A stretch of 64,000 nt of DNA from CAVXJN01 sp963773585 (GCA_963773585.1 CAVZBR010000014.1:1-64000), one strand, 5' to 3'; shown: positions 51,911 through 61,333, numbered from the stretch's first letter. Translations and numbers: made by a program. Notes: generated by a model from the letters alone, not told the origin.

Positions 51911-52561
51911 GTGAGGGCCGTCGGGCAATTGATTGCGGTAACGCTTCTGGTGGCGGGCTGCGCCTCGGTGCCACCGGAGGCGCCGCAACTGTCAACGGAA
52001 TTGGGCAAGCGGATTTCGGCGATCGAAGAGGCCAATATCACCTTGCTGCATCGGTTCTTCGACCAAAAGCGCGCCCAAGTCGACCGCTTCATCGAACAAG
52101 AATGGGCGCCGTTGTTCGCTGACGAATTCTTCAATAATCCCACCATCTCCGACGCCTGGAATACAATCGTCCACGAGGACGATAAAAAGCAAAGGCTGAC
52201 TTTCCTGGTCAAGTCCGGACCAAGGTTGCAAAAAGCGATCAACGCCAAACGACTTGAACTTATCCAGCCTTTGGATGATCTCGAAAGACGGATCGAGAAG
52301 AAAGTCCGCGACGACTACGTGCAGGCGCGGGCGCTCAACAATGCCATTACCAGTTTTCTGCTGTCTGCATCCAAAATCTCCGAGAACCGCAACCGATACC
52401 TGGAGTCGGTGGGTGTGAAAGATCAACAGGTGGGCAAATGGATTGACCAGACTGACGATGCGGTCGCCAACCTGTTGAGCACCACTCAGGCTGGTAAAGA
52501 CAGGGTGGATCGGGGCAAGGCATTTATCGAAAAGATCCGCAATATCCGTGACGCCATCTGA
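51911..52561 (+). CDS. Coiled-coil lipoprotein of unknown function
   Basis: 216 residues. The signal peptide MRAVGQLIAVTLLVAGC carries a lipobox ending at Cys17. The mature protein is almost entirely helical, rich in charged residues (DLERRIEKKVRDDYVQARAL) and probably forms a coiled coil in the periplasm. The GTG start follows AAAAGGAGAG. It is followed 18 bases later by the 94-residue gene, likely one operon. I do not recognise a named family. Confidence 0.72.
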   Translation: MRAVGQLIAVTLLVAGCASVPPEAPQLSTELGKRISAIEEANITLLHRFFDQKRAQVDRFIEQEWAPLFADEFFNNPTISDAWNTIVHEDDKKQRLTFLVKSGPRLQKAINAKRLELIQPLDDLERRIEKKVRDDYVQARALNNAITSFLLSASKISENRNRYLESVGVKDQQVGKWIDQTDDAVANLLSTTQAGKDRVDRGKAFIEKIRNIRDAI

Positions 52562-52579
52562 ACCGCGGGGGACAGGGAA

Positions 52580-52864
52580 ATGCCGATAGATTGGGACCAG
52601 TTCGACAGCGAGGTCGACGACATCATTGCCGACAGTGCCGGCGCAACCGATGCTAGATTGGCATCGCGGATATCCTCCATTACGCGCATGACCGAGGAAG
52701 AAGTGCAGGCATTGTTCCCGCAGCCGGCGGATGCAAAAAAATTGACCGAGTTGATGAAGATTGTGAAATCGGCCGAAAGCCGCAATGTGAAGGTGAACCG
52801 AATCGTCTCCAATGCCGAGCAGTTCGGGGGTATTATGTTGACCCTGCTGGAAAAGTTTGCCTGA
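52580..52864 (+). CDS. 94-residue acidic protein of unknown function
   Basis: A small soluble, helical protein (MPIDWDQFDSEVDDIIADSA; end IVSNAEQFGGIMLTLLEKFA). No signal peptide or cysteines. The start follows GACAGGGAA. It shares one base with the downstream cytochrome gene (TGATG) and so is probably co-translated with it. No family recognised. Confidence 0.7.
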   Translation: MPIDWDQFDSEVDDIIADSAGATDARLASRISSITRMTEEEVQALFPQPADAKKLTELMKIVKSAESRNVKVNRIVSNAEQFGGIMLTLLEKFA

Positions 52865-53430
52865 TGACCATGGGCGAGCTATCGGATTCTCGAGCGGGCG
52901 GCGGACTGACAGCCGTGCGGCGCGTATTGCGCGCCCCGCTGGCGGCTGTCGCGGCGTACTTTGCGCTGGGTGGGGCGGTGATCGAAACCGCGCATAGCGC
53001 CGATCTGCATCGGCTGTGGGACGACCGCTGTATCGAGTGCCACGGGCACGCGGCGGAGTTCGCCCGACAGCGACTGTCCGTCGACGCCGATGGCAGGCTT
53101 CAAGGCGGCCATCCGGCACGTGACATGAAGCTGTTTCTGAGCAACCATTTTCTTCCGTTGCAGGACGTGGACGCGGTTTACGCGATGTTGTTGGCGCAGG
53201 CCCAAACCACCCCGAAGTTCAAACAGACCTGTGGCGGCTGTCATCAATCGGCGGCCCAATTTGCGCGCGATTCATTGTTTCTCCGAAGTGGCGTCTTGTA
53301 TGGGCGCAGATCCGGGCAACCCGTGGAAGCGTTCCTGCAGGATCACCGAAACTTGAGTGGCGCGGACGCGGCGTTCTTTGCCGCGCTTCTGACCCGGGTT
53401 GCAAACGAAGTCGGCGTCGAATCGGAGTAG
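52864..53430 (+). CDS. Diheme c-type cytochrome-like protein
   Basis: 188 residues with an N-terminal hydrophobic export segment (about residues 22-45). Two heme-binding motifs are present: CIECH (C56, C59, H60) and CGGCH (C123, C126, H127), so it probably binds two hemes in the periplasm or on the membrane. It is coupled to the 94-residue gene. An electron partner is not evident; the nor cluster is 9 kb away. Confidence 0.78.
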   Translation: MTMGELSDSRAGGGLTAVRRVLRAPLAAVAAYFALGGAVIETAHSADLHRLWDDRCIECHGHAAEFARQRLSVDADGRLQGGHPARDMKLFLSNHFLPLQDVDAVYAMLLAQAQTTPKFKQTCGGCHQSAAQFARDSLFLRSGVLYGRRSGQPVEAFLQDHRNLSGADAAFFAALLTRVANEVGVESE

Positions 53431-53506
53431 GATCCAGGTGGGCGCCAATGCTTTGGTAGGGTATGCGTTCTATACTGACGCCACCTAAAACGAATCAGGA
53501 CAAACC

Positions 53507-53971
53507 ATGCTGAACAAGAATCAAGCTGCTCCGGATTTCACCGTTCCGGACCAGGACGGAAAGGCCGTGCGATTGTCGGATTTCAAAGGGAAGCGAAACG
53601 TAGTGCTGTATTTCTACCCCAAAGACGACACCCCGGGTTGCACCATCGAGGCCAATCAATTCACTGCATTGGCGGACGAATTCGCCGCGGCCGATACCGT
53701 CATATTGGGTGTGAGCAAGGACTCCAGTGAAAGTCATCAAGCCTTCATCGCAAAGTTCGGTTTGACCGTCAAGCTCCTGGCGGATACGTCTGGCGAACTG
53801 TGCGAACGGTACGGCGTATGGCAGGAAAAGGAAAAGAACGGCGTCAAAAAGATGGGTATTGTTCGTGCGACATTCCTGATAGACAAGGATGGAAACCTCG
53901 CCGACGTACAGTACGGCGTAGACCCCGAAGGCCATGCTCAGGAGATGTTGGACAAAGCCAAGGCGCTATAG
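53507..53971 (+). CDS. bcp: Thiol peroxidase Bcp (peroxiredoxin Q)
   Basis: Reduces peroxides using thioredoxin. 154 residues. The peroxidatic cysteine is Cys45 in PKDDTPGCTIEAN. The resolving cysteine at position 50 of E. coli Bcp is Asn here; the only other Cys is in GELCERYGVW (about 97). So it may act as a one-cysteine enzyme or use another thiol. A TATACT box lies at 53471-53476 without a good -35. The 253 bases after it hold only a short open frame at 54100-54201 that I do not trust. Confidence 0.93.
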   Translation: MLNKNQAAPDFTVPDQDGKAVRLSDFKGKRNVVLYFYPKDDTPGCTIEANQFTALADEFAAADTVILGVSKDSSESHQAFIAKFGLTVKLLADTSGELCERYGVWQEKEKNGVKKMGIVRATFLIDKDGNLADVQYGVDPEGHAQEMLDKAKAL

Positions 53972-54224
53972 ATTCGCGTCTTGCTGGTGGGATTAGCTGG
54001 AGCGGACTCCGCAATGTATCCCCCGGCTGTGGCCATAACGCCCGACAGCCTGGCCCTGTTCGTGGGCATATTCGAAGTGCATTCATACTCGAACGAACGA
54101 TGCACGAAACGGGCTTAATCGCGGCCCAGCTCGGGCACTACAAACAATATCTGGAACTATTGTTTACTCCGCAAAACGGCGGTTCCGACGGCGGCGCGTA
54201 ACGCGGCTTGTGAGAAGTCGCCGA

Positions 54225-55379
54225 TCACGGTCGGCGGTAATAAATGCGGTAGAGCGCGCCGGCGTGGTCATCGGAAACCAGCAGCGAGCCGTCCGTCAGC
54301 ACCAGCACATCCACCGGCCGGCCGCTCACCTTGCCGTCCTGCAGCCAACCGCTCGCGAACGGACGATAGCCGGTGGCGCGATTATCGTCGACGGTGACCA
54401 GGCTGACGCGATAGCCGACCTTCTTGGAACGGTTCCAGGAACCGTGTTCGGCGATGAAGATCTGCTTGCGGTACTGGGGTGGAAATTGATCGCCGGTATA
54501 GAAGCGCATGCCCAGTGCTGCGACGTGGGCGCCAAGCTTTTGCGCCGGCGGCACATAGTCGGCGCACGATTTGCCGCTGCCAAATTCCGGATCCAGGATG
54601 TCGCCGCCATGGCAATAGGGATAGCCGAAGTGCAGCCCCGCTTCAGGTGCGCGGTTCAGTTCGTCCGGCGGCGCGTCGTCGCCCAGCCAGTCGCGTCCGT
54701 TGTCGGTAAACCAGAGCACGCCGTTGTCCGGGTTCCAATCGAAGCCCACGGTGTTGCGCACCCCTTTGGCAAACACCTGCATGTCGCTGCCGTCGGGTTT
54801 GAGTCGACGGATTTGTGCATAGCCGTGTTCGTCGCAGATATTGCAGGGTGCACCGACGCCCACATAGAGCATGCCGTCGGGCCCCATGCGCAGATAGCGC
54901 CAGCCGTGGTGGTGCTCCGACGGCAGATCGGCGGTGATAACCTCGGCTTTCGGCGGATCTTGCAGATGCCCCGCGAGCTTGCGGTAGCGCAGGATGCGGC
55001 TGGTTTCGGCAACGTACAACGTGCCGTCGCGGTACGCGATGCCATTGGGGTTGTTCAGGTCGTCTGCGAGCACTTCCACGCGGTCGACTTTGTGATCGCC
55101 GTCATGGTCGATCACGGCGTAGATCCGGCCTTGCTGGCGTGTGCTGACGTAAACGACGCCGTCATCGCCGAGCGCGAGCGAGCGGGCTCCTGGAACCTGA
55201 TCCGTATACAAAGCGATATGGAACCCGGGTGGCAGTTGGATATTGGCGACGTTGCCCGCCGCGGCGGAGTCGGTCCAGGGGCCGGCCAACAGCAAACCGA
55301 CCCAAGCCAACGCCACGAAACACGACCGTGCGCCGGCCAATGTACTGACTTGTCGCACGGTTTCGAGCCGGCACGGCAT
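54225..55379 (-). CDS. Glucose/sorbosone dehydrogenase-like protein (PQQ-type beta-propeller)
   Basis: 384 residues with an N-terminal signal peptide (CFVALAWVGLLLAGPWTDSA), so periplasmic. The propeller repeats are visible in ARSLALGDDGVVYVSTR, NPNGIAYRDGTLYVAETSR and MGPDGMLYVGVGAPCN, which match COG2133-type soluble sugar dehydrogenases. The start is set at ATG 55379 because the frame farther upstream has no signal peptide; it shares one base with the stop of the quinone oxidoreductase gene. PQQ use and substrate are family inference. Confidence 0.82.
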   Translation of the reverse strand: MPCRLETVRQVSTLAGARSCFVALAWVGLLLAGPWTDSAAAGNVANIQLPPGFHIALYTDQVPGARSLALGDDGVVYVSTRQQGRIYAVIDHDGDHKVDRVEVLADDLNNPNGIAYRDGTLYVAETSRILRYRKLAGHLQDPPKAEVITADLPSEHHHGWRYLRMGPDGMLYVGVGAPCNICDEHGYAQIRRLKPDGSDMQVFAKGVRNTVGFDWNPDNGVLWFTDNGRDWLGDDAPPDELNRAPEAGLHFGYPYCHGGDILDPEFGSGKSCADYVPPAQKLGAHVAALGMRFYTGDQFPPQYRKQIFIAEHGSWNRSKKVGYRVSLVTVDDNRATGYRPFASGWLQDGKVSGRPVDVLVLTDGSLLVSDDHAGALYRIYYRRP

Positions 55380-56377
55380 CAGCAAATTTCCAATACCAGT
55401 TTGCCAGCCGAGCCGCCTTGCTCCAGCAGGCGGTGCGCTTCGGCTGCGGATTCGAGGGGAAGCGTGCGGTGTACCTCGATCCGCAAGGCTTGGCGGTCGA
55501 ACAGTTCGGCGCAACGAGTCAATATTTCCGCGTGATGGATCCGAGCCTCGGTGAGACCGAACAACATCGGGCTCAACATCAGCTCCAGGCTGATGCGCAG
55601 GTTGCGCTGCCGTGCCGGGCCCCAGTCGGTGTCGGCGTCGGGTTGCAGCAGCGTGACGAGATCGCCGTAGAACGCTACGGCTTCGGCGCTGCGGGAAAAC
55701 GTTTCGCCGCCTACGGTGTCCAGAGCGATGTCGACGCCGCGGCCTTCAGTCCAGTCCAGTGCCGCCTGGACGAAATCCTCGTCGCGATAGAGAATCGCCC
55801 GTTCCGCGCCCAGCGAGCCTACCAGTTCCGCCTTCTCCGGGGTGCTGACCGTGGTCGCGATCCTTGCGCCGGCTTCCCGCGCGAGTTGTATTGCGACATG
55901 GCCAACGCCCCCGGCGCCGGCGTGAATGAGCACGGTTTGCTCGCGCTGCAGGCGCGCTCGGTCATGTAAAGACTCCCAGGCCGTGATTGCGACCAGCGGC
56001 ACCGCAGCGGCCTGAATGAAATCGAGGCTGCGCGGCTTGCGTGCCACGCAGCGTTCGTCAACCAGTGCGTACTCGGCATAGTTGCCGCGCGGACCGCCAA
56101 TACCGCCGTCGCAGAAGTAGACTTCGTCGCCGGGCTGAAAATGACTGGCGTGGGGGCCGACTTGTTCGACGACACCCGCGCCGTCACAGCCTAGGACGTG
56201 GGGACCGTCTCCTTTGCGGAGCGGGCCGCGACCGCGGATTTTGGTATCCACGGGGTTGATGCCGGCCGCCTTGAGTTTGATCAGAAGGTCGCGATCGCCT
56301 TGCACCTGGGGCGGGTCAATATCCTGGGTCGCCAGCACTTCTGGTGCGCCCGCTTCGGTCATGACTACAGCTTTCAT
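55379..56377 (-). CDS. Zinc-free quinone oxidoreductase (MDR family)
   Basis: 332 residues, NADPH-dependent. The nucleotide-binding motif is IHAGAGGVGHVAIQLAREAG and the N-terminal KAAGINPVDTKIRG is typical of quinone/alkenal reductases. The start ATG 56377 has a perfect AAGGAGGA ribosome site eight bases upstream; the extension to 56449 has none. It is the first gene of a two-gene minus-strand unit and is divergent from the CYTH gene. Confidence 0.9.
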   Translation of the reverse strand: MKAVVMTEAGAPEVLATQDIDPPQVQGDRDLLIKLKAAGINPVDTKIRGRGPLRKGDGPHVLGCDGAGVVEQVGPHASHFQPGDEVYFCDGGIGGPRGNYAEYALVDERCVARKPRSLDFIQAAAVPLVAITAWESLHDRARLQREQTVLIHAGAGGVGHVAIQLAREAGARIATTVSTPEKAELVGSLGAERAILYRDEDFVQAALDWTEGRGVDIALDTVGGETFSRSAEAVAFYGDLVTLLQPDADTDWGPARQRNLRISLELMLSPMLFGLTEARIHHAEILTRCAELFDRQALRIEVHRTLPLESAAEAHRLLEQGGSAGKLVLEIC

Positions 56378-56507
56378 CTGAGTCCTCCTTGTGCCGCTTG
56401 GGTTCGCGCAGCTGAACCCGGTTCCATGGTGTGTCGGAGAGGCGTTCAAGCATACACAATCGCCGGTAGCTGGAATACCATAGCGGCAGTCCCAGAAAGG
56501 TGCCGGT

Positions 56508-56975
56508 ATGTCGTTGGAGATCGAGAAAAAATTCCTTGTTTTGAACGATGCTTGGCGAGCCGATGCGGGCCGCGGGGTGCGATACAGGCAAGGTTATTTG
56601 TCGGAATCGGGGCCGGGATCGGTGCGCGTGCGCATCGGCGGCGATCGCGCCTATCTCAATATCAAGAGCGCGACCCTGGCGCAGCAACGGCTCGAATATG
56701 AGTATCCCATTCCGTTGGCCGATGCCGAGGAAATGCTGACGCGGGTCTGCGTGCAGCCATTGATCGAGAAAACCCGCTATGAAGCGGAGCACGCGGGACA
56801 TACCTGGGAGGTGGATGTGTTCGAAGGGGAAAATGCCGGACTGGTGGTAGCGGAAATCGAACTCGATACCGTGGACGAACCGTTCGAGCGTCCGGCCTGG
56901 GCCGGAGATGAAGTCAGCGACGATCCACGCTACTACAACGTCTGCCTCGTCAAGCATCCCTATAAGAGCTGGTAG
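56508..56975 (+). CDS. CYTH-domain (triphosphate tunnel metalloenzyme) protein
   Basis: 155 residues. The hallmark ExExK motif is EIEKKF (residues 4-9), followed by basic tunnel residues (RYRQGYL, VRVRIGGDRAYLNIKS). Proteins of this length usually hydrolyse inorganic triphosphate; a class IV adenylate cyclase activity is less likely but not excluded. The stop shares its last base with the start of the substrate-binding protein, an unusual operon mate. Confidence 0.85.
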   Translation: MSLEIEKKFLVLNDAWRADAGRGVRYRQGYLSESGPGSVRVRIGGDRAYLNIKSATLAQQRLEYEYPIPLADAEEMLTRVCVQPLIEKTRYEAEHAGHTWEVDVFEGENAGLVVAEIELDTVDEPFERPAWAGDEVSDDPRYYNVCLVKHPYKSW

Positions 56976-58489
56976 TGCTGCGCGGTCAACGGATTTTGGT
57001 TCGGCTGGCGTGCGTGCTGCTCGCCGCATCGCTGGGACTGACCGTTGCCGGTTGCGCCCAACCCGGTGACGATGCAATTCGCATGGGGCTGGCTTCCGCC
57101 CCCATTACCTTGGATCCGCGTTTCGCCACGGACGCAACTTCCGCGCGCATAGATCGCTTGTTGTACGCGCGACTGGTGGAGTTCGATAACGCCGCGCGGC
57201 CGGTACCGGGGTTGGCGGACTGGGAGTTGTTGTCTCCGACCCATTACCGTTTTCACCTCGGCGAGCGCGCTCGTATCTTCCATGATGGCAGCCGATTGGA
57301 CGCCGGCGACGTCAAGGCGACCTACGACTCGGTCCTCGATCCGCAGACCGAGTCGCCGCACCGCAATTCTCTGCGCATGGTCGAACGCGTTGCAGAGGTC
57401 GATGACGACACGGTGGATTTCTATCTGAAGCACGCCGACCCTTTGTTTCCCGGCTATCTGGTGATCGGTATCCTTCCGGCGAAAGCGATTGCCAGCGGCC
57501 GGAATTTTGCCCGCCAGCCCCTGGGCAGTGGGCCGTTCCGTTTCCGCGGTTGGCCTGCGGAAGGACTGTTGCGCTTGGTGCGCGATGCCGACGGACAGGT
57601 GTTCTCGTTCGTCCAGGTCTCCGATTCGACGGTCCGCGTATTGAAGCTGCTTCGGGGCGAGATCGATTTGCTGCAGAACGAATTGCCGCGGGAATTGGTG
57701 CAATATCTGGAAAAACAGCCCGGCGTTCAGGTGCGGCATCGGGCCGGGTCGAATTTCAGCTATCTCGGTTTCAATTTCGAGGATCCCGCATTGCGCGACG
57801 TGCGCGTGCGACGCGCCATTGCCTACGGGCTAAACCGCAAGGCAGTGGTGCAGTATCTGTTCGGTGGAGAAACCCGGCTTGCCAACGCCCTGTTGCCGCC
57901 GGAGCACTGGGCCGGTAATCCGCAACTCAGGGGCTACGGCTTCGATCCCGAAAAGGCACGGGCGTTGCTGGCGCAAGCCGGTTATGGACCTGAGCATCCG
58001 CTGCATCTGGTCTACAAGACCACCAGCGATCCATTCCGAGTGCGTATCGCCACTATTCTGCAACAGCAACTGGCGGAAATCGGAATCGACGTGAGCTTGG
58101 TAAGTTTCGACTGGGCGACTTTCTATGCCGATATCAAGGCCGGGCGCTTTCAGCTATACAGCCTGTCCTGGGTGGGCATCAAATCGCCGGATATTTTCCG
58201 CTATGTATTTCACAGCAGCGCGATTCCGCCGGCGGGCGCCAACCGAGGACGCTACCGCGATGCCGAGGCGGATCGCCTGATCGAGCAGGCGGACCGGACC
58301 GGCGATCTGGAACAACGCGCCCGGTTGTACCGGCAGTTGCAAGCACATCTGCTGGAAACGCTGCCGTACGTTCCGTTATGGTACGAGGAACATTTTTTTG
58401 CGGCCCGTGCCGATATACGCGGCTATACGCTCAGTGCCGATGGCAATTTTGACGCGCTGGTCAATGTACATCGTGCGGAATCCAAATAG
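56975..58489 (+). CDS. Peptide ABC transporter substrate-binding lipoprotein (DppA/OppA family)
   Basis: 504 residues. A signal peptide ends at lipobox AGC (Cys27). Family 5 solute-binding features are GLASAPITLDPRFATDATS, FHDGSRLDAGDVKATYDS and GSGPFRF. It binds peptides or similar ligands and presents them to the following two permeases. The start is GTG 56975, overlapping the CYTH stop by one base. Confidence 0.9.
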   Translation: MLRGQRILVRLACVLLAASLGLTVAGCAQPGDDAIRMGLASAPITLDPRFATDATSARIDRLLYARLVEFDNAARPVPGLADWELLSPTHYRFHLGERARIFHDGSRLDAGDVKATYDSVLDPQTESPHRNSLRMVERVAEVDDDTVDFYLKHADPLFPGYLVIGILPAKAIASGRNFARQPLGSGPFRFRGWPAEGLLRLVRDADGQVFSFVQVSDSTVRVLKLLRGEIDLLQNELPRELVQYLEKQPGVQVRHRAGSNFSYLGFNFEDPALRDVRVRRAIAYGLNRKAVVQYLFGGETRLANALLPPEHWAGNPQLRGYGFDPEKARALLAQAGYGPEHPLHLVYKTTSDPFRVRIATILQQQLAEIGIDVSLVSFDWATFYADIKAGRFQLYSLSWVGIKSPDIFRYVFHSSAIPPAGANRGRYRDAEADRLIEQADRTGDLEQRARLYRQLQAHLLETLPYVPLWYEEHFFAARADIRGYTLSADGNFDALVNVHRAESK

Positions 58490-58495
58490 GGCTCT

Positions 58496-59425
58496 ATGCT
58501 GCGTTTCCTCGTGTTTCGTCTGACCAGCGCCGCAGTGGTGGTGTTGGGCGTCGTTTGCCTGGTGTTTTTGCTCGTGCATCTGGTACCCGGCGATCCGGTG
58601 GAAATGATGCTGGGTGAAAACGCGCAGACTGCGGACCGGGAGGCACTGCGCGAAGCGCTGGGATTGGATAAACCCATCGCTCAGCAGCTCCGGACCTATC
58701 TCTACAATCTGGGCCACCTCGATCTCGGTACGTCGTTCAGTAGCCGCCGCCCGATAGCCGAGCTGATCGCGGAGCGCGCGCCGGCCACCGCGGAGCTCGC
58801 CGTCGCCGGACTGCTGGTAGCCGTGCTGATTTCGTTTCCGTTGGGCAGCATTGCCGCAGTGCGCAAGGACACGCCCTGGGATCAAGGCGCGATGGCGTTT
58901 TCCTTGTTGGGTGTGTCGGTGCCGAATTTCTGGATGGGTCCGGTTCTGATCTTGGTATTCTCGTTGTGGCTCGGCTGGTTTCCGGTCAGTGGCCGCGATG
59001 GCTTGGCGTCTCTGGTGCTGCCGGCGATCACCTTGGGAACGGCGTTGGCGGCTGTTCTGTCGCGCATGGTGCGCAGCACGTTGCTGGAAGTGTTGAGCGA
59101 GGATTACATCCGCACCGCGCGCGCAAAAGGTTTAAGCGAACGGCAAGTGGTGCTGCACCATGGTCTGCGCAACGCAATGTTGCCGATCATCACCTTGCTC
59201 GGACTGCAGTTGGGAACCCTGCTCGGCGGCGCGGTAATCACCGAAACCGTATTTTCCTGGCCCGGCCTGGGCAAGCTCACCATAGACGCCATCTTGCGCC
59301 GCGACTATCCCGTGGTGCAGGCCTGTGTGCTGCTGATCAGCCTCACGTACGTGGCCGTGAACATTCTCACCGATCTGGCGTATGCCTGGGTTGACCCGCG
59401 TATCCGCGAGGCGGGCCGCTCGTGA
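58496..59425 (+). CDS. ABC transporter permease, DppB-like
   Basis: 309 residues with six membrane helices. The N-terminal VHLVPGDPVEMMLGENA and the cytoplasmic EAA-like loop (YIRTARAKGLSERQVVLHHG) are the DppB/OppB signature. It begins six bases after the binding protein and overlaps the next permease by four bases (GTGA). Confidence 0.93.
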   Translation: MLRFLVFRLTSAAVVVLGVVCLVFLLVHLVPGDPVEMMLGENAQTADREALREALGLDKPIAQQLRTYLYNLGHLDLGTSFSSRRPIAELIAERAPATAELAVAGLLVAVLISFPLGSIAAVRKDTPWDQGAMAFSLLGVSVPNFWMGPVLILVFSLWLGWFPVSGRDGLASLVLPAITLGTALAAVLSRMVRSTLLEVLSEDYIRTARAKGLSERQVVLHHGLRNAMLPIITLLGLQLGTLLGGAVITETVFSWPGLGKLTIDAILRRDYPVVQACVLLISLTYVAVNILTDLAYAWVDPRIREAGRS

Positions 59426-60225
59426 GCCGCGCCTCGGTACCTGCGGCCATCATCCTGGTCTGGGCGCTGATGGCAGTTCTGGGACCCTGGTTGCCGTTGC
59501 ATCCCGACGCGATCGCATTGCCGCACATCCTCGATCTGCCGAGCTCACATTCCTGGCTGGGTTACGACGATCTCGGCCGGCGCATTTTCGACCGCCTGGT
59601 GATGGGAGCGTCGACTTCGTTCTACGTCGCGTTCTGGGTGGTGCTCGTTTCAGCAGCGGTAGGCAGCCTGATCGGCACGTTCACCGGCTATGTGGGCGGC
59701 TGGATGGACGCCATCATGGTCCGCATAATCGATATCTTTCTCGCTTTCCCCGGGATCCTGCTGGCCATCGCCTTGGCGGGTATCATGGGCCCGGGAATTG
59801 GCAATGTGGTAGTGGCGCTCTCCATCGTCGGCTGGGTGGGTTACGCGCGTCTGGCACGGGCCCAGGTGCTGTCGCTCAAGCATCGAGACCACGTCACAGC
59901 CGCGATCGCGCTGGGTACCCGGCGCAGCCGTATCGTTGTGCGCCATCTGCTGCCGCTGCTGAGCGCGCCGTTGATCGTCGAGGCGACGTTCGGGGTCGCG
60001 GGCGTGGTGATCGCCGAAGCCGGTCTGTCGTTTCTCGGCCTTGGCGTCCAGGCGCCGCAGGCGTCCTGGGGTAATATGATTCGTGACGGCACACGCTACA
60101 TGTTGGTCGCGCCACATATGGTGCTGGCGCCCGGTATAGCGCTGATGCTGGTTGTGCTGGCAGTAAATCTGTTGGGTGACCGGTTGCGTGACTGGCTGGA
60201 CGTGCGTACCCGGCTTCGCGATTGA
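59422..60225 (+). CDS. ABC transporter permease, DppC-like
   Basis: 267 residues with about five to six helices. DppC/OppC features are GYDDLGRRIFDRLVMGASTS and the EAA-like loop ARAQVLSLKHRDHVTAAIAL. No DppD/DppF ATPase gene follows; nagZ comes next after 14 bases, so the ATPase must be encoded elsewhere. The start is GTG 59422. Confidence 0.93.
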   Translation: MSRASVPAAIILVWALMAVLGPWLPLHPDAIALPHILDLPSSHSWLGYDDLGRRIFDRLVMGASTSFYVAFWVVLVSAAVGSLIGTFTGYVGGWMDAIMVRIIDIFLAFPGILLAIALAGIMGPGIGNVVVALSIVGWVGYARLARAQVLSLKHRDHVTAAIALGTRRSRIVVRHLLPLLSAPLIVEATFGVAGVVIAEAGLSFLGLGVQAPQASWGNMIRDGTRYMLVAPHMVLAPGIALMLVVLAVNLLGDRLRDWLDVRTRLRD

Positions 60226-60239
60226 AAAGGGAGGCGAGT

Positions 60240-61286
60240 ATGTCGTTGGGACCGATCATGGTGGACGTCGCAGGATTGGAGTTGCGGCCCGAAGAGCGCG
60301 AACGCTTGTCGCATCCGCTGGTGGGCGGGGTGATCCTGTTCAGCCGCAATTTTGCGTCCGCGCAGCAGGTGCGGGCTTTGATCGACGACATTCACCGCGT
60401 GCGTGAACCTCGTCTGCTGATTGCCGTGGACCAGGAGGGCGGGCGGGTACAACGTTTCCGCGAAGGATTCACACGACTTCCCGCCGTACGGCGCCTGGGA
60501 GAAGTCTACGATCAGGACCGCCGCTTGGCGCGCAAATACGCTCAGGCCACCGGGTGGTTGATGGCTAGTGAGCTGCGCGCGGTGGGAGTCGACATCAGCT
60601 TTGCGCCGGTGTTGGATCTGGATCGCGGTGTCAGCGCGGTGATCGGCGATCGTGCGTTTCACACCGATCCGGAGGCGGTTGCCGACATCGCCCACGCCTA
60701 CATGATCGGCATGCGCGACGCAGAAATGGAAGCGACCGGAAAACATTATCCCGGCCACGGGTCGGTGGAAGCGGACTCGCACACCGATCTTCCGATCGAT
60801 GAGCGTCGCTACGATGACATTCGCGCCGAGGACTTGTTGCCTTTCGAACGCATGATGCGCTTCGGCATGGCCGCGGTGATGGCGGCCCATGTGGTGTATC
60901 CCGCGGTGGATTCGACGCCGGCCGGATTTTCACGCCGCTGGATCGCGGACGTTTTGCGCGGCGAATTGAATTTCCAGGGTGTTATTTTCAGTGACGACCT
61001 CAGCATGGCGGCCGCAGAAGGTGTCGGTGGCTACGTTGAACGCGCACAGCGGGCATTGGACGCCGGTTGCGATATGGTGCTCGTCTGCAACAACGAAGCC
61101 GGCTGCGCGCGGGTATTGGATTCATTGCAGCGCGAACCGGATCCGGTAAGTCAATTGCGGCTGGTTCGACTGCACGCACGCCACCGACAATCCTTCAACG
61201 CGCTTCGCCAGGACCCGCGTTGGCAGCAGGCGCGGGACCAGGTGCGGCGCTACGACCCGGAGCCGTTGCTCGATATGGATATGTGA
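60240..61286 (+). CDS. nagZ: Beta-N-acetylglucosaminidase NagZ
   Basis: A cytoplasmic GH3 enzyme that removes GlcNAc from 1,6-anhydroMurNAc muropeptides in cell-wall recycling. 348 residues. The signature KHYPGHGSVEADSHTD (about residues 168-182) carries the catalytic dyad His; the nucleophile is in FSDDLSM (Asp252/253). The start ATG 60240 follows AGGGAGG. Neighbours hpt and mtnP repeat the Pseudomonas order nagZ-mtnP. Confidence 0.95.
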   Translation: MSLGPIMVDVAGLELRPEERERLSHPLVGGVILFSRNFASAQQVRALIDDIHRVREPRLLIAVDQEGGRVQRFREGFTRLPAVRRLGEVYDQDRRLARKYAQATGWLMASELRAVGVDISFAPVLDLDRGVSAVIGDRAFHTDPEAVADIAHAYMIGMRDAEMEATGKHYPGHGSVEADSHTDLPIDERRYDDIRAEDLLPFERMMRFGMAAVMAAHVVYPAVDSTPAGFSRRWIADVLRGELNFQGVIFSDDLSMAAAEGVGGYVERAQRALDAGCDMVLVCNNEAGCARVLDSLQREPDPVSQLRLVRLHARHRQSFNALRQDPRWQQARDQVRRYDPEPLLDMDM

Positions 61287-61333
61287 GTGCGCTCCGCCCG
61301 CGCTCGCCCGAAGCGATCGCAGGCGCGCCGCAT

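Noticed and set aside
54100..54201. 33-codon open frame after bcp
   Set aside because: Too short and unsupported, though it reads plausibly (HETGLIAAQLGHYKQYLEL); could be a remnant of a longer gene.
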